Origin: Chloroflexota bacterium
Lineage (GTDB): Bacteria > Chloroflexota > Anaerolineae > JAAYZQ01
Direction of reading: 5' to 3'
NCBI GenBank assembly: GCA_018606645.1
Contig: JAGVRI010000011.1
Span: 65,346-129,345, forward strand
Length of the DNA: 64,000 bases
Shown here: in pieces, positions 53,945-61,862 of the stretch
Numbering within the stretch: position 1 is the first letter of the stretch
Layout of the letters: each line of letters starts with the position of its first letter
Notes under the pieces: generated by a model
The model's input: only the letters and a program-made list of their open reading frames with translations
Databases searched by the model: none
Told to the model about the DNA's origin: nothing
Position numbers and translations under genes: made by a program

Positions 53945-54993
53945 ACGACGAGGTCTCGTTTCTGCAAGAACTGGTGGCCATCCCCAGCCCCTCTGGGCAG
54001 GAAGATGCTGTGGCCTGCTTCTTGATCGATCAGATGGAAAGACGGGGATTCGACGCATATCGCGATGAGGCCGGCAATGTGATTGGGGTCCTGGGCCGCG
54101 CTGCTGCCGAACGGACGATTGTGCTCTTGGGTCACATGGATACCGTCCCCGGTCAGATCCCCGTACGGCGGGAAGGAGAACGTATCTACGGCCGGGGGAT
54201 CGTGGATGCCAAAGGCTCACTGGCTGCGTTTGTGCTGGCCGCAGCGCGGCTGCAGCCCTCTCTGACGAACACGCAGATCATGGTCATCGGGAGCGTGGAC
54301 GAGGAGGCTCACAGCCGGGGGGCGCGCCATCTGGTCACCACTCTGCCACCTCCCGATTACGTCATCATTGGCGAACCCAGCCACTGGCAAGGCATCACTT
54401 TGGGTTACAAAGGAAACCTGAGTTTCCACTACTGGCTCCAGCAACCGGCGGGACACAGCGCCGGCCCGTTCCCCAGTCCTGCTCAAAAGGCGATCGATCT
54501 GTGGAACCGCCTCATGGACCTGGCCGCCGAGTATAATAATGGCAGGTCAGGACACTTTACTACCCTGGATCCTGCGCTCCTGGAATTCGTTACCTTTAGC
54601 GATGGTCTCTCGGACAGGGTGGAGCTCAAGATCGCGGTGCGGCTGCCGCCGGGCCTGCCAGTTTCTGAGCTGCAACGCACCCTCCAGACCTGGTGCAATG
54701 GCGCCAAGCTTGAATTTTACCCCAGCGATCCGGCTTTTCAAGCAGATAAGCACACTCCCCTGGTGCGGGCGATGCTCCAGGCCATCCGTCAGCATGGCGG
54801 ACAACCCTCTTTCAAGCTCAAGACAGGCACGTCGGACATGAACATCGTCGGGCCGGCCTGGGGATGCCCGATCCTTGCCTACGGACCTGGAGACTCATCC
54901 CTCGACCATACTCCTCATGAGCATCTGGAGATATCGGAATTCCTGCGGGCTGTCGACGTTCTTACCCGCGCCCTGGAACTTCTGAACGGATAA
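53941..54993 (+). CDS. lysK: LysW-ornithine/lysine hydrolase (M20 metallopeptidase)
   Basis: 350 residues from GTG 53941, overlapping lysJ by GTGA. M20 peptidase fold: [21 protein letters not shown], the metal ligand His-Asp pair in [41 protein letters not shown], catalytic Glu in [30 protein letters not shown], and [42 protein letters not shown]. Releases free ornithine or lysine from LysW, closing the carrier cycle. Last gene of the operon; no argF or carAB follow. Its stop lies 1 bp from the stop of convergent thrC. Confidence 0.93.
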   Translation: MNDEVSFLQELVAIPSPSGQEDAVACFLIDQMERRGFDAYRDEAGNVIGVLGRAAAERTIVLLGHMDTVPGQIPVRREGERIYGRGIVDAKGSLAAFVLAAARLQPSLTNTQIMVIGSVDEEAHSRGARHLVTTLPPPDYVIIGEPSHWQGITLGYKGNLSFHYWLQQPAGHSAGPFPSPAQKAIDLWNRLMDLAAEYNNGRSGHFTTLDPALLEFVTFSDGLSDRVELKIAVRLPPGLPVSELQRTLQTWCNGAKLEFYPSDPAFQADKHTPLVRAMLQAIRQHGGQPSFKLKTGTSDMNIVGPAWGCPILAYGPGDSSLDHTPHEHLEISEFLRAVDVLTRALELLNG

Positions 54994-54994
54994 G

Positions 54995-56320
54995 TCACGG
55001 GATCAGTCGGTCAATAGCCCGCTGCACAGCCTTGCGGTCAGGTGGTAGCTCCAACGGCGGGTTCGCATACCGGGACCGCACCTCCTCCAGTGTCTGCTCG
55101 TGATAGCCCACTTTGAAGCGGGTGAATTTGAGGCCGTGGGCAGTAGAGATAACAATGACCCGATGCTCGGGTTGTATCTCCCCTCGTTCGATCAGTTTGA
55201 ACAACACCGCCAGGGCCACCCCCGTCTGGGGACAGCAGTACAGCCCGGCGCGATCGGCCCGGGCTGCCGCATCGGCCAGCTCCTGTTCAGTGGCCTGTTC
55301 CACGATCCCCTCAAAGGCGCGCAAGACCTTCACCGCCCGCTCATAGCTGACCGGCGCGCCGATCTGAATGGCGCTGGCCAGGGTCTTTCGCGCTACCACA
55401 GGCTGATACTCTTGAAAGCCGGTCAAGTAGCTCAAATACAGGGGATTGGCGTGGGCCGACTGGGCACAGGCGATGCGAGGCAGCCGGTCGATCAACCCCA
55501 ATTCGCGCATCATCAGTAACCCTTTGCCCAAGGCGCTGACATTGCCCAGGTTGCCGGCCGGAATAATGATCCAGTCAGGCACTTCCCAATCGAACTGTTG
55601 CACGATCTCGATGCCGACCGTCTTCTGACCTTCCATGCGCAATGAGTTCATCGAGTTGGCCAGATAGATGCTCTGATCGGCCGTCACCTGCTGGACGATG
55701 CGCATGCAACCATCAAAGTCCGTGTCCAGTGACAACACCACAGCCCCGTGGGCGATAGGCTGGACCAGTTGGGCCGTCGAGACCTTGCCTCGCGGCAAAA
55801 AGACGATGGCTGGAATCCCAGCCGCTGCGGCATAAGCCGCCAAAGCCGCTGAGGTATCGCCCGTCGAAGCACATGCCACCGCCCGAATGGGCTTGCCATC
55901 GGCGATCATCTGGCGCACCACCGAGATCAGGACCGTCATCCCCAAATCCTTGAAGGAGCCGGTATGACTATTCCCGCTCAGCTTGACCCACAGGTCGGGC
56001 ACTCCCACTTCCTTTCCAAGCCGCTCCGCCCAAAAACAGTTGGTATGCCCTTCATACATCGAAACCACGTTCTGGTTCTCTACCTGGGGGCAGACCCACT
56101 CTTTTTTCCCCCATACGCCGCTGCCATAGGGCCATTCGTTCGTCCGCGTCCGCTGATCAAACAACGCCTTCCACTCCGTCGGGCTGCGGTCCTTCAGCGC
56201 TTCCACATCGTGCTCCACGTCCAGCAGGCCGCCACACTCCTCGCACTGATAGATGACATCATAGATGGAATAGCGGCGGCCACATCCCCGAATGCATTCT
56301 AGCCAGCTATGGTAGCTCAT
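54995..56320 (-). CDS. thrC: Threonine synthase
   Basis: 441 residues, PLP-dependent. An N-terminal zinc-ribbon-like segment (CIRGCGRRY and CEECGGLLD) precedes the fold type II core: the PLP lysine in [47 protein letters not shown], and [20 protein letters not shown]. Converts O-phosphohomoserine to threonine. Last gene of the minus-strand pheA-aroF-like-lysC-thrC operon, 39 bp after lysC. Homoserine dehydrogenase and kinase genes are not in the window. Confidence 0.95.
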   Translation of the reverse strand: MSYHSWLECIRGCGRRYSIYDVIYQCEECGGLLDVEHDVEALKDRSPTEWKALFDQRTRTNEWPYGSGVWGKKEWVCPQVENQNVVSMYEGHTNCFWAERLGKEVGVPDLWVKLSGNSHTGSFKDLGMTVLISVVRQMIADGKPIRAVACASTGDTSAALAAYAAAAGIPAIVFLPRGKVSTAQLVQPIAHGAVVLSLDTDFDGCMRIVQQVTADQSIYLANSMNSLRMEGQKTVGIEIVQQFDWEVPDWIIIPAGNLGNVSALGKGLLMMRELGLIDRLPRIACAQSAHANPLYLSYLTGFQEYQPVVARKTLASAIQIGAPVSYERAVKVLRAFEGIVEQATEQELADAAARADRAGLYCCPQTGVALAVLFKLIERGEIQPEHRVIVISTAHGLKFTRFKVGYHEQTLEEVRSRYANPPLELPPDRKAVQRAIDRLIP

Positions 56321-56359
56321 CGGAATTATCTCCTCTCTCCCTGCAACATGGACCTCGGC

Positions 56360-57769
56360 TCAGTTCTCCAGAATCACCTGGCTATGGATCTGCCGGACGG
56401 CCTCAACGGCAAGCTCACTGCTGACGACCAGGGAAATGCTGCATTCCGAAGAACCCTGGGCAATGGCAATCACGTTGATGCCAGCCCGGCCCAACGCCCC
56501 AAAGATGCGGGCCGCAACCCCTGGTGTGCTCCGGATGCCGGCGCCTACTGCGGTGACGATCACCACATTGTCCAGGGACCACACCCGGTTGATGTCCCGT
56601 CGCGCCAGCTCCAGAGCCATTTCCTTCTCGATGGCGTGAACGACTGACGATACCGCCTGAGTCGGAAGTACGAAACAGATCGATTGTTCCGAAGACGCCT
56701 GGGAGATCATCAACACACTGGCCCCTTGACTGGCTACCGCCGCAAACGTGCGAGCGGCAATGCCGGGCACGCCCATCATCCCCCGACCTTCAACGGTCAC
56801 CAGGCTCATCCCTTGAATGGCAGTGACTGCCTTGATGGCGCCGGGCGAACTCTCGAGTTCCGGCACGATACGAGTTCCTGGACAGGACGGGTTGAACGTG
56901 TTTTTCACCCACAGCGGGATGCCTCGCTCAATGACCGGCCAGATGGTGCGGGGGTGCAGAACTTTGGCCCCAAAATACGCCAGTTCGCTGACTTCGCTTG
57001 CGGACAGAGCAGGGATAACCCGCGCTTCAGGCACGAGCCGCGGATCGGCGGTCATGACGCCATCCACATCCGTCCAGATCCATACCTCATCCGCATCCAG
57101 GCAGGAACCGAGGATGGACGCGCTGTAATCGCTGCCGCCTCGTCCTAGTGTGGTCGTCACGCCCTGTTCTGTCGCCCCAATGAAGCCGGTCACCACCGGG
57201 ATATTCTGGCTGTCCATCAAGGGGACCAGGGACGCCAACACCCGGTCGCGAGTCTTGTCCATCAGCGGCACGGCATTTTGGAATGTATCATCGGTGACAA
57301 TCAGTTCCGTCGCATCGACCGCTTCGCTTCGGAGGCTATGTTTCCGCAGCAATGCAGCCATGATACGGGCATTGATCCGTTCTCCCAGAGACGTAATTGC
57401 ATCCATAGCCCGTGGCGTGACCTCGCCCAAGATATGGACGCTCCGACAGAACGCCGCAAACTCGTCCAGATACTCATCCACCATCGCCAGCAGGCGTGCT
57501 CTCTCTCCGTCTGGGCTGAACAAAGAAGCCACGGTTCCGTAGTGGCGCGCGCGAAGATCGGTGACGATGGCACGATAGGTCTGATCGTCGCCGGCCGCAG
57601 CCGTAACTGCCCCGCGCGTCAAGGCATCGGTCACGCCATTCATCGCCGAGACAACCACTACCACTCGGTCCCAGCGCTGGGACTGTTCCAGGATGATGAG
57701 AGCAGCTTGAGCGAGTGCCTCAGGGCTGCCTACCGATGTGCCGCCGAATTTCATCGTCAGAAGCGTCAT
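56360..57769 (-). CDS. lysC: Aspartate kinase
   Basis: 469 residues, class with a single polypeptide of kinase plus two ACT domains. N-terminal [71 protein letters not shown], then ACT segments [44 protein letters not shown] and [45 protein letters not shown]. First step of the aspartate pathway, feedback-controlled through ACT. Overlaps the aroF-like gene by 4 bp and precedes thrC, so here it probably feeds threonine, and lysine by the diaminopimelate route. Confidence 0.95.
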   Translation of the reverse strand: MTLLTMKFGGTSVGSPEALAQAALIILEQSQRWDRVVVVVSAMNGVTDALTRGAVTAAAGDDQTYRAIVTDLRARHYGTVASLFSPDGERARLLAMVDEYLDEFAAFCRSVHILGEVTPRAMDAITSLGERINARIMAALLRKHSLRSEAVDATELIVTDDTFQNAVPLMDKTRDRVLASLVPLMDSQNIPVVTGFIGATEQGVTTTLGRGGSDYSASILGSCLDADEVWIWTDVDGVMTADPRLVPEARVIPALSASEVSELAYFGAKVLHPRTIWPVIERGIPLWVKNTFNPSCPGTRIVPELESSPGAIKAVTAIQGMSLVTVEGRGMMGVPGIAARTFAAVASQGASVLMISQASSEQSICFVLPTQAVSSVVHAIEKEMALELARRDINRVWSLDNVVIVTAVGAGIRSTPGVAARIFGALGRAGINVIAIAQGSSECSISLVVSSELAVEAVRQIHSQVILEN

Positions 57770-58794
57770 CGATCCCCTCCCAATAGTTCTCGGCCCACCG
57801 CGCGGGCCACGGCTCGCAATTCCTTCATCAGTTGGGCAAACGACCCCGGAGTAAGAGACTGAGTCCCCTCAGACAGGGCTTGATTTGGATGAGGATGAAC
57901 CTCGACCAATAACCCATCAGCGCCAGCCGCCACCGCAGCCTTGGCAACAGCCCCGACCAACTCCCAACGTCCGGTGCTATCACTCGGGTCTACAATCACT
58001 GGGAGGTGACTCAATTGCTTCAAGAGCGGCACCGCATTGATATCGAGAGTGCTGCGGGTAGACGGCTCAAAGGTGCGGATCCCGCGTTCACACAGCATCA
58101 CCCGCTCGTTCCCGTGAGACAGGATATACTCCGCCGACATCAACAGCTCTTCTACAGTGGACATCATCCCGCGCGTCAGCAATACCGGCCGTTGCGCTTC
58201 GCCCACCGCGTGCAACAGGGCATAGTTCTGCATCTCCTGCGCCCCGATCTGCAGGACATCGGCATAGGTCGCCATCAGGGGCACCAACTCCGGGGTGTTT
58301 ACCTCAGCCACAAACGGCAAGCCGGTTTCCTCCCGGGCCGCAGCCAGAATCCGCAGTTCTTCTTCGATCGCACCTTGAAACCTGGACACGGGGGCGCCCG
58401 GTTGGAACGTGCCTCCGCGCAGTAGCTGCGCCCCTGCCTCTTTGACCATCCACGCCGCTTCCAGAAACGACTCATAGCCTTCCACCGCACCAGGGCCAGC
58501 CGCAACCACCACTTGTTTGCCCCCAACCCGGACACCATTGACGGAGACGATCGTATCCTGCGGATGGAACTCCCGGCTGGCCAGCTTGAACGGTTGCAGC
58601 ACAGGCACCGTTCGTTCTACGCCTTCCATTCGTTCAATCTGCGCTCGATCGATGGGCCGTCCATTGCCGATGATACCCAGAACGGTTCGTTCGCTCCCTT
58701 CTGAAAGATGTACCTGAACCCCCTGCTGCTCAAGCCGGGCGATGACATTCACAATCTGGGACCGTGTGGCCCCTTGCTTCATGATCACGATCAT
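57766..58794 (-). CDS. DAHP-synthase-like protein (AroF type I-beta) lacking key catalytic residues
   Basis: 342 residues. N-terminal ferredoxin-like regulatory domain (about 1-70, [25 protein letters not shown]), as in Tyr/Phe-regulated Thermotoga-type enzymes, then the DAHP synthase barrel. Family motifs are recognisable but altered: AGPC is AGPG (metal Cys replaced by G102); FKPRTSPYSFQG is [12 protein letters not shown] (PEP-binding Lys and Arg gone, Q131/G133); LLKRGM is LLTRGM (T207); DPSHATG is DPSDSTG (metal His replaced by D272); and the ligand Asp in LSDG is E309. [13 protein letters not shown] and EVHPHP are kept. Ordinary DAHP synthesis seems unlikely. Placement after pheA with 4-bp spacing suggests a role in aromatic control or chemistry not yet known. 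Confidence 0.8.
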   Translation of the reverse strand: MIVIMKQGATRSQIVNVIARLEQQGVQVHLSEGSERTVLGIIGNGRPIDRAQIERMEGVERTVPVLQPFKLASREFHPQDTIVSVNGVRVGGKQVVVAAGPGAVEGYESFLEAAWMVKEAGAQLLRGGTFQPGAPVSRFQGAIEEELRILAAAREETGLPFVAEVNTPELVPLMATYADVLQIGAQEMQNYALLHAVGEAQRPVLLTRGMMSTVEELLMSAEYILSHGNERVMLCERGIRTFEPSTRSTLDINAVPLLKQLSHLPVIVDPSDSTGRWELVGAVAKAAVAAGADGLLVEVHPHPNQALSEGTQSLTPGSFAQLMKELRAVARAVGRELLGGDR

Positions 58795-58797
58795 CGG

Positions 58798-59664
58798 TCA
58801 AGCCTCCTGGACTATCCCCTTGCCGATCGCACGGTCCTCCGGAAGCGGCGTCGTTGCCGCCGGATACGAGCCCAGGAGCTTGACAAAAGACGAACGGCGC
58901 AGGAGCCCCATCAACGCTGCCTCGCATTCCGGATCCTTGCAGTGGCCTTCAAAGTCCAAATAGAAGATATATTGCCACGGTCGGTTCACACGCGGCCTCG
59001 ATTCCAGCTTGGTCAGGTTGATCCGGCGCTTGGCAAACTCACCGAGACACTCATACAGTGCACCCGGCTGATGACGCGTACAAAACACCACTGACGTCTT
59101 GTTCCGCTGCGCACGCGGTGGATCTTCCCGACTAAGAATGAAGAATCGAGTATAGTTGTAAAACGAGTCCTCAATGCCATAATCCAGCTCAACCAACCCA
59201 TATAGCTGACCAGCCAGGCGGCTGGCAATGACCGCCACCCCTGGTTCAGGTGATCTGGCCAGTTCGCGAGCGCTCCCGGCAGTGTCGTAGGTGGTTTCCG
59301 GAACCCAGCCTTGGTTCCGGATGTACCGTTCGCACTGCGCCAGGGCATGGGGATGCGAACGAACGCGTCGGATGTCCACCAAAGAACTGCCCGGTGGAGC
59401 AAGCAGGGCATGACGTACTCGCAAGATGGCTTCTCCCCACACCCGCAGATCGTGGTCGAGCAGCAGATCGTACGCCTGATTGATCGAACCAGCGGTCGAG
59501 TTTTCCACCGGCAATGCCGCGTAATCCGCATCCCCCAGCTCAACGACCTCAAAAAGGTCTTCAAAATGACGACACGGAAGGGTTTCTACCTCCTGACCAA
59601 AGAACTGAAAAATGGCTTCCTCAGAATAGGCACCTCGTTCACCTTGGAATGCGATCGTGGGCAT
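58798..59664 (-). CDS. pheA: Prephenate dehydratase
   Basis: 288 residues from ATG 59664 behind GGGAGGG; the ORF track extends 73 codons upstream through the terminator. Catalytic domain: TIAFQGERGAYSEEAIFQFF, ALPVENSTAGSINQAYDLLLDHDLRVWGE, and the catalytic TRF motif in YNYTRFFILS. A C-terminal ACT domain has GALYECLGEFAKRRINLTKLESRPR, the ESRP motif that binds phenylalanine. Converts prephenate to phenylpyruvate with Phe feedback. First structural gene of the operon after a Phe/Thr-rich leader and terminator. No chorismate mutase domain is fused. Confidence 0.95.
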   Translation of the reverse strand: MPTIAFQGERGAYSEEAIFQFFGQEVETLPCRHFEDLFEVVELGDADYAALPVENSTAGSINQAYDLLLDHDLRVWGEAILRVRHALLAPPGSSLVDIRRVRSHPHALAQCERYIRNQGWVPETTYDTAGSARELARSPEPGVAVIASRLAGQLYGLVELDYGIEDSFYNYTRFFILSREDPPRAQRNKTSVVFCTRHQPGALYECLGEFAKRRINLTKLESRPRVNRPWQYIFYLDFEGHCKDPECEAALMGLLRRSSFVKLLGSYPAATTPLPEDRAIGKGIVQEA

Positions 59665-59686
59665 ACCATCCCTCCCATATTGGAAT

Positions 59687-59728
59687 AAAAAAACAGCGAG
59701 CGTGGAATTGGTTGCTCCACGCTCGCTG
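59687..59728 (-). terminator. Attenuator terminator of the pheA operon
   Basis: On the minus strand a perfect 13-bp stem CAGCGAGCGTGGA/TCCACGCTCGCTG with a 9-base loop is followed by TTTTTTT. It lies 27 bases after the leader-peptide stop and just before pheA. An exclusive antiterminator exists: GGTTGCTTCGCGC in the leader ORF (59773-59785) can form 13 continuous pairs, two of them G-U, with GCGTGGAGCAACC (59710-59722) in the stem and loop. Confidence 0.9.
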
Positions 59729-59755
59729 AGTTCTTTTCGCTCGATCAGGCTGCTG

Positions 59756-59926
59756 TCAAGAACCTCCCCCTCGCGCGAAGCAACCGCCCCGCGTGGTGGT
59801 AAAAGTGAAAGTGGAGAAGCAGCCTGCAAAAAGCTCTCGACCGAGCAGGCGGGACGAGCCGCTGCCTTGCACGACATTGGCAAACAAACTGCTCGTTCGT
59901 CGATCGAACCGGCTCAGATCAACCAT
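59756..59926 (-). CDS. pheA operon leader peptide rich in Phe and Thr
   Basis: A 56-codon ORF starting at ATG 59926 with AAGGG seven bases upstream; the 83-codon version in the ORF track extends back into the promoter. The last third reads LFAGCFSTFTFTTTRGGCF, with five Phe and five Thr codons within 14 residues (37-50). It is placed between a consensus promoter and a strong terminator ahead of pheA in an operon that ends with thrC. Codons G48-A51 form the antiterminator arm. Stalling for Phe at 37-42 or for Thr at 39-45 would keep ribosomes short of this arm. A dual Phe and Thr sensor is an inference from composition. Confidence 0.7.
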   Translation of the reverse strand: MVDLSRFDRRTSSLFANVVQGSGSSRLLGRELFAGCFSTFTFTTTRGGCFARGGGS

Positions 59927-59953
59927 GCTCCCGCCCTTGTCGAAAGTGTCAGC

Positions 59954-59982
59954 ATGATAGCACGAAACGGAAAATGTGTCAA
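59954..59982 (-). promoter_or_regulatory. Promoter of the pheA operon
   Basis: Minus-strand TTGACA, 17-bp spacer, TATCAT, 28 bp before the leader ORF. Divergent from bcp, for which I see no clear promoter in the following 100 bp. Confidence 0.78.
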
Positions 59983-60087
59983 ACTTGAGAGCGCGATTGT
60001 GCCCCAACTTACCGACTACTGGCCGTTCATCGCCTACAATGCAGTTAATGCTGACACAGCCGATTTGTTTCGTGAGGGGGTTCGAAG

Positions 60088-60558
60088 ATGCTCAAAGAAG
60101 GTACATTGGCTCCGGATTTCACCCTGCCGTCCGACGGGGGTGGAGAAGTCACATTATCCCAATATCGAGGGAAAAAGGTCGTGCTTTACTTCTACCCCAA
60201 GGATCACACTCCGGGCTGTACGACGGAGGCGTGTGGATTTCGAGATAGCCATGCTGAAATCCTGGCCGCGGGGGCAGTGGTCCTGGGCGTCAGTCCAGAC
60301 CCGGTTAAATCCCATGACAAGTTCAAACTCCAGTTCAACCTGCCTTTTGCTCTTCTGAGTGATCCCGACCACCGCGTGGCTCAAATGTATGGCGCCTGGG
60401 GCGAGAAAAAGATGTATGGCAAAACGGCCATGGGCATCATTCGCTCTACCTTCATCATTGACGAGGAAGGCAAAATCATCAAGGTCTTTCCCAAAGTCAC
60501 TCCTGAAGGACACAGCGAACAGGTCCTTGCGGTTCTGAAAGCCTCCACTCCCTCCTGA
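60088..60558 (+). CDS. bcp: Thioredoxin-dependent peroxiredoxin (Bcp/PrxQ)
   Basis: 156 residues. LKEGTLAPDFTLPSDGGGEVTLSQYRGKKVVLYFYPKDHTPGCTTEACGFRD carries the peroxidatic Cys in TPGCTTEACGFRD with the second (resolving) Cys five residues later, the layout of atypical 2-Cys PrxQ/Bcp. FALLSDPDHRVAQMYGAWGEKKMYGKTAMGIIRSTFIIDEEG is the usual second half. Reduces hydrogen and organic peroxides. Single-gene unit, divergent from the pheA operon, ending at a hairpin shared with the ferredoxin gene. Confidence 0.94.
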   Translation: MLKEGTLAPDFTLPSDGGGEVTLSQYRGKKVVLYFYPKDHTPGCTTEACGFRDSHAEILAAGAVVLGVSPDPVKSHDKFKLQFNLPFALLSDPDHRVAQMYGAWGEKKMYGKTAMGIIRSTFIIDEEGKIIKVFPKVTPEGHSEQVLAVLKASTPS

Positions 60559-60598
60559 GTTCCGCCGCGAGAGAACCCGACCCCGGAAGCGAAAAGCA

Positions 60599-60632
60599 GA
60601 GGGGGCCGACTGTCCATCGGTTCAGCCCCCTC
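60599..60632. terminator. Bidirectional terminator between bcp and the ferredoxin gene
   Basis: 8-bp GC-rich stem GAGGGGGC/GCCCCCTC with inner CGA/TCG pairing. On the minus strand it is followed within three bases by TTTT, and on the plus strand by TTTT about 10 bases later. Confidence 0.7.
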
Positions 60633-60658
60633 AGCCTGGACCTTTTCTGATAACGGGT

Positions 60659-60934
60659 CTATTTCCTGGCGCTATAGCCTGGGCCCTCGGTGTAGAATGC
60701 CCGGTTCTTGGCGATAGCGTGGCGATACTGCTCCGGAACCTCGTCCTCAGGAAAGATCGCGTCGGATGGGCACTCAGGTGCGCAAGCACCACATTCAATG
60801 CACGTATCCGGATCGATGAAGTAGCTGATCCCCCACTCGGGATCACCTTCTGGACCAGGCACAATGCATTCCACCGGGCAGACTTCTGCGCAAGCCCCAT
60901 CCCGAATGCACAGCTCCGTAATCACGTAGGCCAT
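60659..60934 (-). CDS. Ferredoxin, 2[4Fe-4S] or [3Fe-4S][4Fe-4S] type
   Basis: 91 residues from ATG 60934 (a GTG three codons earlier is the alternative; AGAGGGGG lies upstream). Begins MAYVITELCIRDGACAEVCPVECI and has a second motif CIECGACAPECPSDAIFPEDEVP. The first motif (C-x5-C-x3-CP) has a stretched spacing, as in Thermus/Mycobacterium-type seven-iron ferredoxins, so one cluster may be [3Fe-4S]. Located 58 bp after korB in the same direction, it is a natural electron acceptor of the 2-oxoacid oxidoreductase. Confidence 0.9.
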   Translation of the reverse strand: MAYVITELCIRDGACAEVCPVECIVPGPEGDPEWGISYFIDPDTCIECGACAPECPSDAIFPEDEVPEQYRHAIAKNRAFYTEGPGYSARK

Positions 60935-60992
60935 GGATGTCACCCCCTCTCTATTTCAGAATCGTTTATGCCGTCCAGCCGGTATTTTCCGA

Positions 60993-61862
60993 CTACATGA
61001 ACTCCGATCGTAATTGCTCCACTTCCTGCAAGGAGAGCTTGGTCAACGTTCGCAGCGCTAACGGCCCTTCTTTCAGCGCCACCACCTGTTCCTCATAGGT
61101 AGGCCGCTCTGTCTGATAGAACACGCCAAGCGGGATCCGATCCCCCCATTCCAGTGCCTTCTGGTAGGCAGCCAACCGATCGCGAGGATCATGTCCCGAT
61201 TCGGCCAGGTTGTACACTCGTTCCCGATACCAGTCATAGGTGTTCTTCCGGTTGAAGGTCACACACGGCTGCAAGACATCCACCAACGCATAGCCCCGGT
61301 GCTCGATGGCTCTGGCAACCAGGTCCGCCAGGCCTTTCGTATCTCCGGCAAACCCACGGGCAACAAACGTCGCCCCTGCCGCCAGGGCTAACGCCACCGG
61401 GTTCGCCGCCCCTTCCAAAGCGCCCTCCGGTGAAGTGCTGGTAATGAATCCTGGATCGCTCGTCGGTGAGTACTGGCCTTTGGTCAGCCCATAGATCTGG
61501 TTATTCTGGATCAGATCTACCAGATCAAGGTTGCGCCGGGCAGCATGGATGAAATGGCCCATGCCCAACCCCATGCTATCTCCATCCCCGTGGACGACCA
61601 GGACCTTGAGCCCGTGGTTGGCCAGCCTGATCCCCGTGGCGATGGGCAAAGGCCGGCCGTGGAGCGTCATAAAGCCGTTCACGTGCATATAATCCGGCAG
61701 TTTGCTGCCACATCCGATGCCGGTCACGATGAGCACCTCATGTGGCGCCAAACCAACCTGAACCAAAGCTTGCCTGATCGCAGCCAGGATGCCATAGTCT
61801 CCGCAACCGGGGCACCAGGTCGGCTTTACTGGGCTTGCGTAATCCTTGAGAGTGACTGTCAC
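60993..61862 (-). CDS. korB: 2-oxoacid:ferredoxin oxidoreductase beta subunit (KorB)
   Basis: 289 residues, TPP-binding subunit. TWCPGCGDYGILAAIRQAL at the N-terminus supplies cluster cysteines, with GIGCGSKLPDYMHVNGFMTLHGRPLPIATGIRLANHGLKV and the TPP/Mg motif VVHGDGDSMGLGMGHFIHAARRNLDLVDLIQNNQIYGLTKGQYSPTSDPGF. Oxidises 2-oxoglutarate or another 2-oxoacid to the acyl-CoA while reducing ferredoxin. Overlaps korA by 4 bp. Substrate is most often 2-oxoglutarate for this two-subunit type, but not proven by sequence. Confidence 0.92.
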   Translation of the reverse strand: MTVTLKDYASPVKPTWCPGCGDYGILAAIRQALVQVGLAPHEVLIVTGIGCGSKLPDYMHVNGFMTLHGRPLPIATGIRLANHGLKVLVVHGDGDSMGLGMGHFIHAARRNLDLVDLIQNNQIYGLTKGQYSPTSDPGFITSTSPEGALEGAANPVALALAAGATFVARGFAGDTKGLADLVARAIEHRGYALVDVLQPCVTFNRKNTYDWYRERVYNLAESGHDPRDRLAAYQKALEWGDRIPLGVFYQTERPTYEEQVVALKEGPLALRTLTKLSLQEVEQLRSEFM

